DNA from: Humisphaera borealis
Lineage (GTDB): Bacteria > Planctomycetota > Phycisphaerae > Tepidisphaerales > Tepidisphaeraceae
NCBI RefSeq assembly: GCF_015169395.1
Contig: NZ_CP063458.1
Coordinates: 868,001 to 932,000 of the forward strand
Direction of reading: 5' to 3'
Length of the DNA stretch: 64,000 nucleotides
Under the pieces are notes generated by a model. That model was not told the origin of the DNA. It made no database searches and saw nothing but the letters and a program-made list of their open reading frames with translations. Shown here piece after piece: positions 43,505 to 52,142 of the stretch (positions are counted from its first letter, which is position 1; the number at the start of each line of letters is the position of its first letter). The translations under genes were made by a program, and so were the position numbers.

Positions 43505-44545
43505 TTGCCGCTTCCGACCGCCATCCGCGATCTCGATCACCTCGAAGACCTTCTTTCCGAACCGAGCGAGGGTGTCATCGACACCTGCCGGCGGTTGGAC
43601 GGGGATGTCCTGGTCCTGGGCGTAGGCGGGAAGATGGGGCCGAGCCTGTCACGGATGATGCGCCGGGCGTCCGACGCCGCAGGTGCAAAACGCCGGATCA
43701 TAGGCGTATCGCGCTTCGCCGGCGGGACGTCACGGCTGCAGCGGCAGCTCAACGATTGGGGCATCGAAACCATCGCCTGTGACCTGCTGGATCAGGCCGC
43801 CCTCGACCGGCTCCCCGATACCCCCAACGTCGTCTACATGACCGGGATGAAGTTCGGCACCACCGGGCAGCAGTCGCTCACATGGGCGATGAACGGCTTC
43901 CTGCCCAGCATCGTCTGTCAGCGGTTTAGCCGCAGCCGGATCGTGGCGTTCTCCAGCGGCAACATCTACGCGATGTCCGCCGTTTGCAGCGGCGGCCCCA
44001 CGGAGGGCGTCGATACCGCGCCGGTCGGCGAGTACGGCATGAGCGTGCTGGCGAGAGAGCGGATGTTCGAGCACTTCAGCCGGACACTGAAGATCCCGGT
44101 CACGCTCCTGCGGCTGAACTATGCGGTCGAGATGCGTTACGGCGTGCTGGTTGACCTTGCGACAAAGGTGTGGCGCGGGCAGCCGATCGACGTCTCGATG
44201 GGCGTGTTCAACGTGATCTGGCAGGGGGATGCCAACGCGCAGGCGATCCAGTCGTTCGATCACGTCGCCAGCCCGCCGCGAGTGCTCAACATCACCGGCC
44301 CTGAGACTCTGTCGGTTCGGGCGCTTGCCGAGGCATTTGGCCGGGCGATGGGAAAGCAGCCAGCCATCGTCGGCACCGAAGCCGCCACCGCCCTGTTGAA
44401 CAACGCCCAGCTCAGCCATCGCCTGTTCGGCTACCCGCGGGTACCGATTCAACAGGTGGTGGAGTGGACGGCGGAGTGGGTGATGAAGGGTGGCGTCAAC
44501 CTGGACAGGCCGACGCATTTCGAGACGCGCGACGGACGGTTTTGA
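43505..44545 (+). CDS. NAD-dependent epimerase/dehydratase-like protein
   Basis: This 346-residue protein has a Rossmann fold with GVGGKMGPSLSRMM, the SDR-extended nucleotide loop, followed by VIYMTG-like NVVYMTGMKFGTTG and IVAFSSGNIYAMS. The catalytic region YGMSVLARERMFEHFS offers a Tyr but the usual YxxxK Lys is replaced (YGMSV, with R later), so catalysis is unsure. A LNITGPETLSVRALAEAF segment matches the C-terminal part of NAD-epimerases. The start is TTG 43505 because CCGAGGAGG lies 5 bases upstream; an upstream ATG at 43460 lacks a Shine-Dalgarno sequence. Substrate unknown, perhaps a nucleotide sugar or uronate derivative. Confidence 0.8.
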   Translation: MPLPTAIRDLDHLEDLLSEPSEGVIDTCRRLDGDVLVLGVGGKMGPSLSRMMRRASDAAGAKRRIIGVSRFAGGTSRLQRQLNDWGIETIACDLLDQAALDRLPDTPNVVYMTGMKFGTTGQQSLTWAMNGFLPSIVCQRFSRSRIVAFSSGNIYAMSAVCSGGPTEGVDTAPVGEYGMSVLARERMFEHFSRTLKIPVTLLRLNYAVEMRYGVLVDLATKVWRGQPIDVSMGVFNVIWQGDANAQAIQSFDHVASPPRVLNITGPETLSVRALAEAFGRAMGKQPAIVGTEAATALLNNAQLSHRLFGYPRVPIQQVVEWTAEWVMKGGVNLDRPTHFETRDGRF

Positions 44546-44554
44546 ATGGGAAGG

Positions 44555-44602
44555 TCAGGAGTCAGGAGTCGGAAGCTGAGGCCTTCGACTTCTAACTCCT
44601 GA
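44555..44602. repeat. Imperfect palindrome TCAGGAGT between convergent genes
   Basis: TCAGGAGTCAGGAGTCGGAAG (44555-44575) is an imperfect complement of CTTCGACTTCTAACTCCTGA (44583-44602). It lies between the stops of the epimerase-like gene and the PpiD-like gene and may terminate both. Confidence 0.7.
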
Positions 44603-44618
44603 TTTTCTAACTGCGATC

Positions 44619-46742
44619 TCAGTTCTCTTCCTTCTTGAAGTTCATTCGGGTCGCGACGGCTTCGGGGTCGAACCAGGATTGCAGGGCGTCCTGAACGGCC
44701 TGCTCACGCATCAATTGGGTTCGGGCCATGCCGACCATCTGCATCTGCATACGGGCGTCTTCGTCGGCGGTCCACGGCCGCTCGTAGGACCGCAGTTCCA
44801 GCGCAAGCACCTTCTGCTTCGAAGGCATGTCAACCACTGTCGAAGGGTGCGGCAGATCGGCCTTGGCCTGGCTGAGCAGGCGGAACAGGCCGGGGATCAA
44901 CGCCTGCTGAACGGTCGGATCGGTGAGGTCGTATCCGGGGATCTCCGGCCGGCGGTTGTCCAGCACGATGGGGCCGACTTCCTTGACTGGCGGACTGACG
45001 ACCGGAAGGCCGCCGATCGGGCTGTTGGCGGCGGCAGAGCCGGCAGCGTCGCGAACGACGACCGCCTTTTTCTTCGCCAACTCGTACGCACTGACGAGCT
45101 TCAGATCCTTGATGATCAGCGGACGGGCTTCGTCCAGCGTCGGAACGTGATCCCCTTCAAATGCGGTCAGGCGGAAGACGTAGGCATTACCGGTTGTATC
45201 GCGGAGCAGCGGCGACGGCTCGTACATCGCCAGGGCAGCCTTGGCCGGCTTGGTGGACTCGACGGTGATCCCGGGTGTTGCGGCCGGTGCCGTGGCGGGC
45301 GCCGTCGCCGGAGCAGTCCCCGGAAGGGTTGCAGGGCTGGTGGAAGGCCCGGTGGCGGCCGGCTGAGTTTTCGGGGCGACAGGACCTTCCGGCAGAACTT
45401 CCTGCCCGTGCTTCGTCGCCAGTTGCGCCAGCGCCGTTCCGTCCGCCGACGCCTGTCCGATCCCCGGCAGCGCCGACAGCTCGGTCGCCGTCAGGAACTC
45501 GCTCGCGAGCGACTTAACCACGGGTCGCACGCCCTGGGCTTTTTCAAAGTCGGCGGCGACCTTCTCGAGGTACTCGAGCTTCTCGACTTTGCCGATTTCC
45601 TTCGCTGCCACGGCGTCCTTGTAATCTTTCACGAGGCGGTCACGCAGCGCGTTACGAATCTCATCGGCGCGAGCCTCCACCTTCTGACGCAGCATCTGGG
45701 CGGCGGCGACATCCTCGGCCGGGGCGTTCGGTGCCGACACCTCGTTCATCAGTACCTTCTGGCGGATCTCCGCACGCACGTCGGCGAACGGACGTGTGGT
45801 CGGTGCCGTCGCAGCGGATGTCGCCGGAAGGGTGCCCGGTGCCGTGCCAGGCTGACTCGAAGCCTGGCTCGACGGCTGGCTGGCTGGCGTGGTCTGGAAC
45901 TGACCCTGGTTGGCGGTGTAGTAGGCGAACGCAACGCTGTCGAGCGGCAGCAGGTCCACCGGCTTGAGCGCCTTCATCGCCGCGGCCGTCACGTCCGAGT
46001 TCGCCAACTCCACGTACTGAAGCTTGAGCTTGTCCTTCTGACGATATCCGAACTGCACCGGCTGGGTCGCGGCCATCGCGAATGACGGGGCCGGTGTCGA
46101 TGCGGCATACTGGTTGTAATGCGAGATGATCTGGGCTTCGGACGGCGTCGGCGCTTCGGCGATGAAATCGGCCGCGGCGAACTCGACGACGTTCAGGGTC
46201 GGCTGCTGGCGCTGGACAATCCCGTCACGCACGAGCGGCCGGGTGATCTTGATGTCGCCGAGCACACGCTGGTAGTAATCGCGGACCAGGACGAAGCGTT
46301 CGACGGCGGCGCGGTAGGCGGCGGCCTCGTCGGGCTTGAGGGTTCGGCCGGGCTGCTTGAAATAGACCTCGAAAAGCTCGTTGACGGTGTCGGTGTCGGG
46401 CTTTACGCCGGCGGCCCGCGCCTCACGTTGAAGCAGGGCGTAGGTGACCGGCTTGTCCCGCAGCGCCGCGGCGACGCGCCCGCCACCCTGCCCGAACGAA
46501 GCCATGCTTTCGCCGAGTTGCCGCAGGGGGGCAAAGCCGAACTCGATCAGGGCGTCGATGTCGCGGCGGGCCTCGCCGACTTCCCCCCTGGTGAGTTTTT
46601 CGTTACCGATGCGCCCGTAGAGCAGCGAATCGTTGTCGTTATGCATCTGCTTCATCCCGAAAGGCAGGATGAAGACGATCATCAGCATGACGCCGAAGAT
46701 CGCGAGCAGGAGCTTTTTCTTCCGCTGGATGAACTTGTACAT
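44619..46742 (-). CDS. Membrane-anchored SurA/PpiD-like folding protein
   Basis: This 707-residue protein has one N-terminal transmembrane helix (LLLAIFGVMLMIVFILPFGM, 12-31) and a periplasmic body with the SurA-N/PpiD pattern: RIGNEKLTRGEVGEARRDI, a helical region to about 160, then TPSEAQIISHYNQYA. No complete parvulin motif is visible where the PPIase domain would lie, so it may act as a chaperone without isomerase activity. Two Pro/Thr/Ala-rich linkers with PATxPA repeats occur (about 283-315 and 455-495). A C-terminal domain contains PVVSPPVKEVGPIVLDNRR. It converges with the epimerase-like gene and is a counterpart of the PPIase at 42 kb. Confidence 0.8.
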   Translation of the reverse strand: MYKFIQRKKKLLLAIFGVMLMIVFILPFGMKQMHNDNDSLLYGRIGNEKLTRGEVGEARRDIDALIEFGFAPLRQLGESMASFGQGGGRVAAALRDKPVTYALLQREARAAGVKPDTDTVNELFEVYFKQPGRTLKPDEAAAYRAAVERFVLVRDYYQRVLGDIKITRPLVRDGIVQRQQPTLNVVEFAAADFIAEAPTPSEAQIISHYNQYAASTPAPSFAMAATQPVQFGYRQKDKLKLQYVELANSDVTAAAMKALKPVDLLPLDSVAFAYYTANQGQFQTTPASQPSSQASSQPGTAPGTLPATSAATAPTTRPFADVRAEIRQKVLMNEVSAPNAPAEDVAAAQMLRQKVEARADEIRNALRDRLVKDYKDAVAAKEIGKVEKLEYLEKVAADFEKAQGVRPVVKSLASEFLTATELSALPGIGQASADGTALAQLATKHGQEVLPEGPVAPKTQPAATGPSTSPATLPGTAPATAPATAPAATPGITVESTKPAKAALAMYEPSPLLRDTTGNAYVFRLTAFEGDHVPTLDEARPLIIKDLKLVSAYELAKKKAVVVRDAAGSAAANSPIGGLPVVSPPVKEVGPIVLDNRRPEIPGYDLTDPTVQQALIPGLFRLLSQAKADLPHPSTVVDMPSKQKVLALELRSYERPWTADEDARMQMQMVGMARTQLMREQAVQDALQSWFDPEAVATRMNFKKEEN

Positions 46743-47011
46743 GCGGGTTGAGTTTCGTTCGTCGTTAGGAGTCCGGCCGGCCCGGGAGCGACCCTCTGTC
46801 TCAGCCGGGCTGGGAAGGTTAAGGGAGGGTGGGACGGTCCGGCAAGGGCACGTGAGGATGAATGTTTCGTGCCGACGGTCACAACGACCGCCGGAGAGCG
46901 CTCCGCTGCCGGCTGCATGATTGCGGACACAGTTCGCCGAAAGGCGCTAAGACCGGCGTCATGCCCGACACTGATTGCCGCGAAACGCACCGGATGGGAT
47001 GCCGTGGGAAC
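46743..47011. other. Gap between PpiD-like start and TPR protein stop
   Basis: 269 bases; the PpiD-like promoter should lie near 46750-46850. A GACGGTCACAACGACCG imperfect palindrome occurs at about 46873. No gene and no member of the repeat families is seen. Confidence 0.4.
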
Positions 47012-48070
47012 TCATTTGGGCTTCGCGGCGGCGGCAAGGCGGTCGTAGTTCGCCTTGGCGTCAGCGGCCGACTTGCTTCCCTTGAACTTGGGGTCTTCTG
47101 CGACCTGCTTATAAAGCGCGGCCGCTTCTGTGGCCTGCCCGCCGTCTTCCAGCAGCTTGGCCGCCTTCAGCAGTGAACTCAGCACCATCGGGCTGGATTT
47201 ATTGCTGAAGTGGGCCACGACGCGCATGTAGGCGATCGCGGCGTCCTGACGCTTTGCCGGGTCATTACCGGCGGTTGCGGCGGAGCACTCGGCCAGCGTG
47301 TACAAGGCCGTAAGCTGGTGCGTCGGATCGGTGAACAACGCCTTGTTCTTGTTGATCACGTCTGACGCGGCGGCGTAGTTCTTGGTGCTCAGTGCGGCAT
47401 TGGCCTGCATGACGAGCAACGCCGGGTTCTTGTCGGCACCCGGAGCGCCGGCGAGTAGCCGCATCGCCTTGTCGGGCTCGGAATTGGCAATATAGAGCTC
47501 GCCGAGGAACTCCCGGACCAGGTCGGTCTGCTTGGTGGCAAAGGCACGTTCGACGTCGGGAATGGCCCGGCCGATCAGCGCCTTGTCATCGGGAATGGCC
47601 GGCTTCTTTTCCTTCGCCTGGTTGGGGTCGCGGGCGGCCAGCTGTACGAACGCCTTGGCCGACAGCGGGAACTGGCCGGCCTTTTCCGCCGCGGCCACCA
47701 GCCGGAACACCGAGCGATCCTTCACCCAATCCTTGCGGCTGGCGCTGATTGCCTTGTCGTAGTTAGTCGCCGCGACGTCCCACTTCTCGGCCTCGTAGGC
47801 GTCCTCGGCGGCGTTGAGAGCGGCTTCGCCGTCGGCGTTTACCTTGACGATCGCGTCCAAGGGTCGCTGAGTGCTGTTGCCGGTGGACTTGTTCTGCCAG
47901 ACGAGGTTGCCGCCCTCGACCTTCATGACCGTCCCCTCGGCCTTGATTGCAGCACCACCGGTGCCGTACCAGATCGTGTCGGCCAGACCGGCGGACGGGA
48001 TGGCGGTCGCCACGAGAAAGGCGAGCGAGCGGCCGATGCGTTTCATGGAAGTCGAATGGCTGCGGGTCAT
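47012..48070 (-). CDS. Secreted TPR protein of unknown function
   Basis: This 352-residue protein has a signal peptide (RSLAFLVATAIPSAGLAD, cleavage near 31) and a mature start TIWYGTGGAAIKAEGTVMKV, like the small beta module at the start of the TPR protein at 20 kb. TPRs follow (about 90-340): EDAYEAEKWDVAATNYDKAI, LLVMQANAALSTKNYAAAS, ALYTLAECSAATAGNDPAKR. Likely a periplasmic scaffold. ATG 48070 is preferred to ATG 48046 because AAAGGA lies 10 bases upstream. The two proteins with this shared layout form a small local family. Confidence 0.8.
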   Translation of the reverse strand: MTRSHSTSMKRIGRSLAFLVATAIPSAGLADTIWYGTGGAAIKAEGTVMKVEGGNLVWQNKSTGNSTQRPLDAIVKVNADGEAALNAAEDAYEAEKWDVAATNYDKAISASRKDWVKDRSVFRLVAAAEKAGQFPLSAKAFVQLAARDPNQAKEKKPAIPDDKALIGRAIPDVERAFATKQTDLVREFLGELYIANSEPDKAMRLLAGAPGADKNPALLVMQANAALSTKNYAAASDVINKNKALFTDPTHQLTALYTLAECSAATAGNDPAKRQDAAIAYMRVVAHFSNKSSPMVLSSLLKAAKLLEDGGQATEAAALYKQVAEDPKFKGSKSAADAKANYDRLAAAAKPK

Positions 48071-48134
48071 CGAAGTCGTTTCCTTTCCGCCAGGACGATC
48101 GCGAGGGAAGGCGGGGTTCGTCTGGCGGCTGTTA

Positions 48135-48158
48135 GTACGGTCCGCCTTGGCGGACGCG
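48135..48158 (+). repeat. REP-like unit, GTCCGCCTTGGCGGAC family, single copy
   Basis: GTAC followed by GGTCCGCCTTGGCGGACGCG, identical over 20 bases to the units at 9126 and 25887. It lies upstream of the TPR gene start, in the gap before tRNA-Leu. Confidence 0.85.
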
Positions 48159-48238
48159 CTGCCGACGGCAAGGCGATCACATCATCGAACGGAAACCGCG
48201 TCAGTTCTCCGCCGGGAGTTTTGCGGTTTCCAAGCCAA

Positions 48239-48320
48239 TGCAGGAGAGGGGGGTCGAACCCCTACACCTTGCGGTACAGGATCCTAAGTCCTGCGCGTCT
48301 GCCAATTCCGCCACTCCTGC
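48239..48320 (-). tRNA. tRNA-Leu (anticodon UAG)
   Basis: On the minus strand GCAGGAG (48320-48314) pairs with CTCCTGC (48246-48240), with discriminator A at 48239. The D-arm GCGGAATTGGCAGACGC has the Leu pattern. The anticodon stem CAGGA/TCCTG encloses CTTAGGA, giving UAG for CUA. A long variable arm (TACCGCAAGGTGT region) and the T-arm AGGGGTTCGACCCCT complete a class II tRNA. CCA is not encoded. Confidence 0.95.
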
Positions 48321-48490
48321 AAGGATTGCTCAGTTGTCACGACCCAGCTTTCACAACTCTGTGGAATGGCCGCCTTCAGTCAGAACGCTTGAAGGGGCGG
48401 CGTCTTAGGTCGTTCCGGCATTACATAGGGGAAAGGAAGCGGAGTCAAACAAATCGTGGGTGGTACGGTGGCAGTTCGAAAGCAGCAAAA

Positions 48491-48703
48491 TCAGGCGGCA
48501 TGGTTCTCCGCAAAGTCGATGGCCCGCTTATTCATGTTGCGGCGCGTGTAATTGGAATATCCCTCAGGATTGTCCGTGAGAAGGCCCCTAGCCTGCCTCT
48601 GAAGGCGCGCCATGAGTTCCATGCGCTCTTCTGGGGTGCGGTGCTCCGAAATCCGCTTGAGAAAGCGATCACGGATCGCAAGTTGTTCGGCTATGTCTTC
48701 CAT
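48491..48703 (-). CDS. Small helical protein of unknown function
   Basis: This 70-residue hydrophilic protein is rich in Arg and Glu: an N-terminal helix (EDIAEQLAIRDRFLKRIS), a turn, then TPEERMELMARLQRQARGLL and NPEGYSNYTRRNMNKRA. The codon pattern is less GC-biased than in neighbours. Short proteins of this look, with 'PEERL..L..LQ' and 'NP.GY.....RN', are found next to nucleotidyltransferase or HEPN-type genes, but none is present here, so it may be a remnant or a stand-alone gene. It lies antisense to the leader of miaB. Moderate confidence only. Confidence 0.5.
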   Translation of the reverse strand: MEDIAEQLAIRDRFLKRISEHRTPEERMELMARLQRQARGLLTDNPEGYSNYTRRNMNKRAIDFAENHAA

Positions 48704-48799
48704 CGCTGCATTAGTATACTCGACGGATTAACCGTTCAAAGCACAGGCTTTTCGGCCTGTGACCGTGTCCGCTGCAGGACGGAAGACTCTGCTACTCCT

Positions 48800-50395
48800 A
48801 TGCCACGCAAGCTGTACCTCGAAACCTTCGGCTGCCAGATGAACGTGCTCGACAGCGAGCTTGTCTTGGGCCAGCTCCGCGCGCAAGGCTATGTCTCGAC
48901 TGAAGATCGAGAATCGGCCGACGTCATCCTCTACAACACCTGCTCTGTCCGCGAACACGCCGAGCAGAAGGTGTGGAGCAGGCTTGGGGAGCTGCGACAG
49001 CGAAAGAAGGACGATCCGAACCTGGTCATCGGCGTCATCGGCTGCATGGCCGAGCGCGATGGCAAGAACATCTTCGACAAGTTCCCGCAAGTCGACATCC
49101 TGTGCGGTCCCGGGGAGTTGGATAAGCTGCCCGGTCTGATCCACAACGCCAGCGTTACCACGCTGGCGAAGGATGAAGGCGGAAGGATGAAGGATGAAGG
49201 GAATCCTTCTTCCATTCATCCGTCATCCGTCATCGCTCATCCTTCCGGCTACCGTCAGGTTGCCCTGATGGGCGCCAATGTTCGCCGGTCTGGCACGCTC
49301 GACGCCGCCAAGGACAACTTGGAGATGCTCGACCTGTCGCGGGCGATCAGTCCGGAAGACGACCTGGCGCAGGCGTACGTCCGCATTACCCGCGGGTGCA
49401 ACAAGTTCTGCACCTACTGCGTGGTGCCGTACACACGCGGGCCCGAGGTCCACCGTCCGCCGGAGAACATCGTTGATGAGGTCCGCCGTCTCGCCGACGC
49501 CGGCGTGCGCGAAGTGACGCTGCTCGGGCAGACGATCAACCACTACCATTTTAAGTTCGGCGACGGCCGAGAGACTTCGTTCGCCGAGCTGCTCTACCAG
49601 ATCCATGAAGCCGTCCCGCATCTGCCACGGCTGCGCTTCGTCACCAGCTTCCCGCGCGACTTCACCGACGAGGCGCTCATGGCGATGCGCGACTGCGAGC
49701 GCATCTGCCGTTACCTGCACGTGCCGGCACAGCACGGCAGCGACCGCATTCTCAAGATCATGAACCGCGGCTACACCGCCCAGCAGTACCGCGACTTCAT
49801 CGACCGCGCCCGCGGCTACATGCCCGACATCTCGATCGCGTCCGACTTCATCGTCGGCTTCCCGACCGAGACCGAGGAAGAGTTCCAGACCTGCAAGGAC
49901 ATCATCCGCCACGGCCGATTCAAGAACAGCTTCATTTTCAAGTACTCACCAAGGCCGGGGACGATTGCGATCGACCGCTTCACCGATGATGTGCCCGAAG
50001 ACGTCAAACGCCGGCGGAACAACGAGCTGCTTGCAGTGCAGCATGAAGTCAGCGCTCAGAACAACCGGGAGATGATCGGCCGGACGGTGCAGGTTCTGGT
50101 CGAAGGCCAAAGCAAGCTGGTCAGCAAGCAGCAGGCTGCGGCTTACCCCAAAGCGCCTGCAAGCGGCGTGGAGCTGGGATGGGAGACCCGCAAGAAGGCC
50201 CGGCTCGCCGAGATTCAAACGATTGAGCCCGCCGTCACCAGCACCCAGATGGTCGGTCGCACGTCGGGCGATCAAGTCGTCGTGTTCGACGGGGAGATGT
50301 CTCTGAAGGGGCGGTTGCTCGACGTCGAGATCATCGACGCGAAGCAGATGACGTTGTTCGCGCGGTTGGCCGAGCTGCCGGCTGTCGTGCCATAG
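48800..50395 (+). CDS. miaB: tRNA-2-methylthio-N6-dimethylallyladenosine synthase MiaB
   Basis: This 531-residue protein has the MTTase layout: an N-terminal UPF0004 domain with three Cys (TFGCQMN, YNTCSVREHA, VIGCMAER), the radical-SAM domain with CNKFCTYCVVPYTRG, then IASDFIVGFPTETEEEF, and a C-terminal TRAM region with VQVLVEG and QVVVFDG. It methylthiolates i6A37 of tRNAs that read UNN codons. It is longer than usual (about 440-480). About 27 extra residues (about 123-149, KDEGGRMKDEGNPSS and following) are encoded by a palindromic repeat inserted in frame between the first two domains. A second insert (QAAAYPKAPASG...) lies in the TRAM region. ATG 48800 starts the conserved sequence. Confidence 0.94.
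   Translation: MPRKLYLETFGCQMNVLDSELVLGQLRAQGYVSTEDRESADVILYNTCSVREHAEQKVWSRLGELRQRKKDDPNLVIGVIGCMAERDGKNIFDKFPQVDILCGPGELDKLPGLIHNASVTTLAKDEGGRMKDEGNPSSIHPSSVIAHPSGYRQVALMGANVRRSGTLDAAKDNLEMLDLSRAISPEDDLAQAYVRITRGCNKFCTYCVVPYTRGPEVHRPPENIVDEVRRLADAGVREVTLLGQTINHYHFKFGDGRETSFAELLYQIHEAVPHLPRLRFVTSFPRDFTDEALMAMRDCERICRYLHVPAQHGSDRILKIMNRGYTAQQYRDFIDRARGYMPDISIASDFIVGFPTETEEEFQTCKDIIRHGRFKNSFIFKYSPRPGTIAIDRFTDDVPEDVKRRRNNELLAVQHEVSAQNNREMIGRTVQVLVEGQSKLVSKQQAAAYPKAPASGVELGWETRKKARLAEIQTIEPAVTSTQMVGRTSGDQVVVFDGEMSLKGRLLDVEIIDAKQMTLFARLAELPAVVP
49168..49246. repeat. Palindromic GGATGAAGG element inside miaB
   Basis: A left part of GAAGGATGAAGG words (49168-49200) and a right part of CATCCGTCATCC/CATCCTTC words (49212-49246) form an imperfect hairpin. 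It begins right at the end of a perfect CGCCAGCG/CGCTGGCG hairpin (49147-49154 and 49161-49168). Its length leaves the miaB frame open. Confidence 0.85.
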
Positions 50396-50437
50396 AACCA
50401 AACGGGTCTTGGAAAGCTGAAAAGGGAGAGGGAACCG

Positions 50438-51076
50438 ATGTCGGAATCCGATGTGACGGGAAATGACATTCCGATCTCGGAGACAAGCTCCGAGGCAACC
50501 GCGCCGGCAGGTTCCCTTGCCTATTCCACCGGAGACGAACATTCGATCCCCGACCAGGCCCCGGTCGGACGTCTCGACGTGGCTGTCATCGGTATGAGGC
50601 TGCTGGCCACTTATTTCGTTGCGACATCGGCACCGGCGCTGGTCACCTATCCATTTCTGGCATTGTCGATCAAGAACATCTCGATTCAGTACGAGCTGGT
50701 ACGGCTCGCTCCGTCACTGGCGGGCCTCGCTATCGGGATGGCGTTGTGGTTTATCGCCCGACCCGCGGCCCGGTGGATGCTTCGCGACGTGAGCGGGCTT
50801 GTCGGCGCACCCCGCGCTCGACTTTCGGCAGCCCACGCCCAATCGCTCGCGTTCTCTGTACTCGGCCTTGCGCTTGGTGCATACGCGTGTCGGCATGTCG
50901 CGACCATCGGGATCGCGGTTACGGCCCCCGGGATTGACGGCATGGTTCAAGACAAGAGTGCTCTGCTGCGAGAATCCGGGATCGACCTGTTCGTTGAAGG
51001 GGCCGTGGCATCCGGCATCTTCTTCGGTGCAAGGGGCATCGCATATCTCTGGCACCGTGCCCGTGCGACGAATTGA
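50438..51076 (+). CDS. Multi-pass membrane protein of unknown function
   Basis: This 212-residue protein has an acidic, disordered first 45 residues, then about four hydrophobic helices (about 48-70, 88-108, 130-150, 175-200: LLATYFVATSAPALVTYPFL, PSLAGLAIGMALWFIA, LAFSVLGLALGAYAC and VEGAVASGIFFGARG). I recognise no family. Codon bias is somewhat weaker than in miaB, 42 bases upstream, with which it may be co-transcribed. AAAGGGAGAG lies 9 bases ahead of ATG 50438. Confidence 0.65.
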   Translation: MSESDVTGNDIPISETSSEATAPAGSLAYSTGDEHSIPDQAPVGRLDVAVIGMRLLATYFVATSAPALVTYPFLALSIKNISIQYELVRLAPSLAGLAIGMALWFIARPAARWMLRDVSGLVGAPRARLSAAHAQSLAFSVLGLALGAYACRHVATIGIAVTAPGIDGMVQDKSALLRESGIDLFVEGAVASGIFFGARGIAYLWHRARATN

Positions 51077-51111
51077 AGGCTCCGCCGAGCAGGCCAGTCA
51101 GGCCCGCCGTT

Positions 51112-52026
51112 TCATTGAACTGGTTTGGCAGCCGTTCCGACGTCAGATTCGATCGTCGTCAGAACCTTGTTCCATTGATCGGCAAAACGCCGGCTCAGTT
51201 CGGTGGTGGGCTTGGGCAGCAGGCTGCGTGCCTTGGCGATCACGGTCCGCGCCGATGCCGTATTACCCTCAGCGTGCCGCTTGCGTGCATCATCAATTGC
51301 AGCTTCGATCGCCGGCTGAACCACAGTCGCCAGTCGATAGCAATCCTCGGTCATCGTCGAAACGCCCGGCGCGGTGGCGTGGCCGACCTTCGGCCAATAC
51401 TTCGCCTCATAGCAGAAGCCCGCTTCGGCGATCTGCTTCTCGAACACCCTGGCCCATTCGTAGCGGCCGAACGGTGCGGCGGGGTTGGACTTGGCCGTGT
51501 CGGCTTCACCGCACGACATGACAAAAGGGATCGCCGCGGCTTTGGGGTTGATCGACATCCACTGATCGCCCGTCGCCCAGGTGCCGCCCGAGTGGGCCGA
51601 GCAGCCGGCGACAAGCTCCGGATACTTCATCATGAACCGATGGGCGAACTGTGATCCGCCGGAGAAACCGTAAACAAACAGTTTCGGCCGGAGCTTGAAC
51701 TGTTTCTGGAGGGATTCGAAGAGCCTGACCAGCTGCTCGTCGGCCTGCTTCTGGAGAAGCTGATACCCGTCATTGGGAAAGCTGGGGCCGACGACGATGC
51801 AGTCGCCGTTGCGCACCCAGCCGGCGAGCCCGGCGGCACCCTTGCCGTTGCCGCCGTAGCCATGAACGCCGACGACGAGCCAGTAGGTCTTTCTGGCGTC
51901 GATGCGGGACGGCTCATACAGGTAGTAATCTCGCCCCATTTCATCACGAATCGCCGCGTTCTCTGCCGCGCCGGCGGTCATGGCGGTGAGTGCGATCGTC
52001 ATCAGCAGCAGGTGTGGTCGCATCAT
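51112..52026 (-). CDS. Secreted alpha/beta-hydrolase (esterase-like)
   Basis: This 304-residue protein has a signal peptide (PHLLLMTIALTAMTAGAAE, cleavage near 21). The alpha/beta-hydrolase fold is shown by VVGVHGYGGNGKG (oxyanion loop after the HG motif), the nucleophile elbow FVYGFSGGSQF (GxSxG), an Asp-bearing FVMSCGEADTA, and GHATAPGVSTM with a likely catalytic His. The pattern resembles PHB-depolymerase or dienelactone-type esterases. A C-terminal helical segment (about 255-300) is additional. ATG 52026 is chosen because AAGGA lies 9 bases upstream. The substrate is unknown, probably a polymer ester or peptide outside the cytoplasm. Confidence 0.8.
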   Translation of the reverse strand: MMRPHLLLMTIALTAMTAGAAENAAIRDEMGRDYYLYEPSRIDARKTYWLVVGVHGYGGNGKGAAGLAGWVRNGDCIVVGPSFPNDGYQLLQKQADEQLVRLFESLQKQFKLRPKLFVYGFSGGSQFAHRFMMKYPELVAGCSAHSGGTWATGDQWMSINPKAAAIPFVMSCGEADTAKSNPAAPFGRYEWARVFEKQIAEAGFCYEAKYWPKVGHATAPGVSTMTEDCYRLATVVQPAIEAAIDDARKRHAEGNTASARTVIAKARSLLPKPTTELSRRFADQWNKVLTTIESDVGTAAKPVQ

Positions 52027-52142
52027 CGGATGGATTCCTTCAGACATTGACATCGTCGACCGCAATTCGCATTACGGAAACAGCGAGGTATTCTCGCGAA
52101 ACGCGGACTGCTATCTAAATGACTGTGCGTGAATCGGCGCCG

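Noticed and set aside
42031-43524. 497-codon minus-strand frame opposite the PPIase
   Set aside because: Antisense shadow of a lipoprotein with a lipobox and parvulin domain.
48241-48320. tRNA read on the plus strand
   Set aside because: Only the minus-strand reading gives correct D-, anticodon, variable and T-arms (Leu, UAG).
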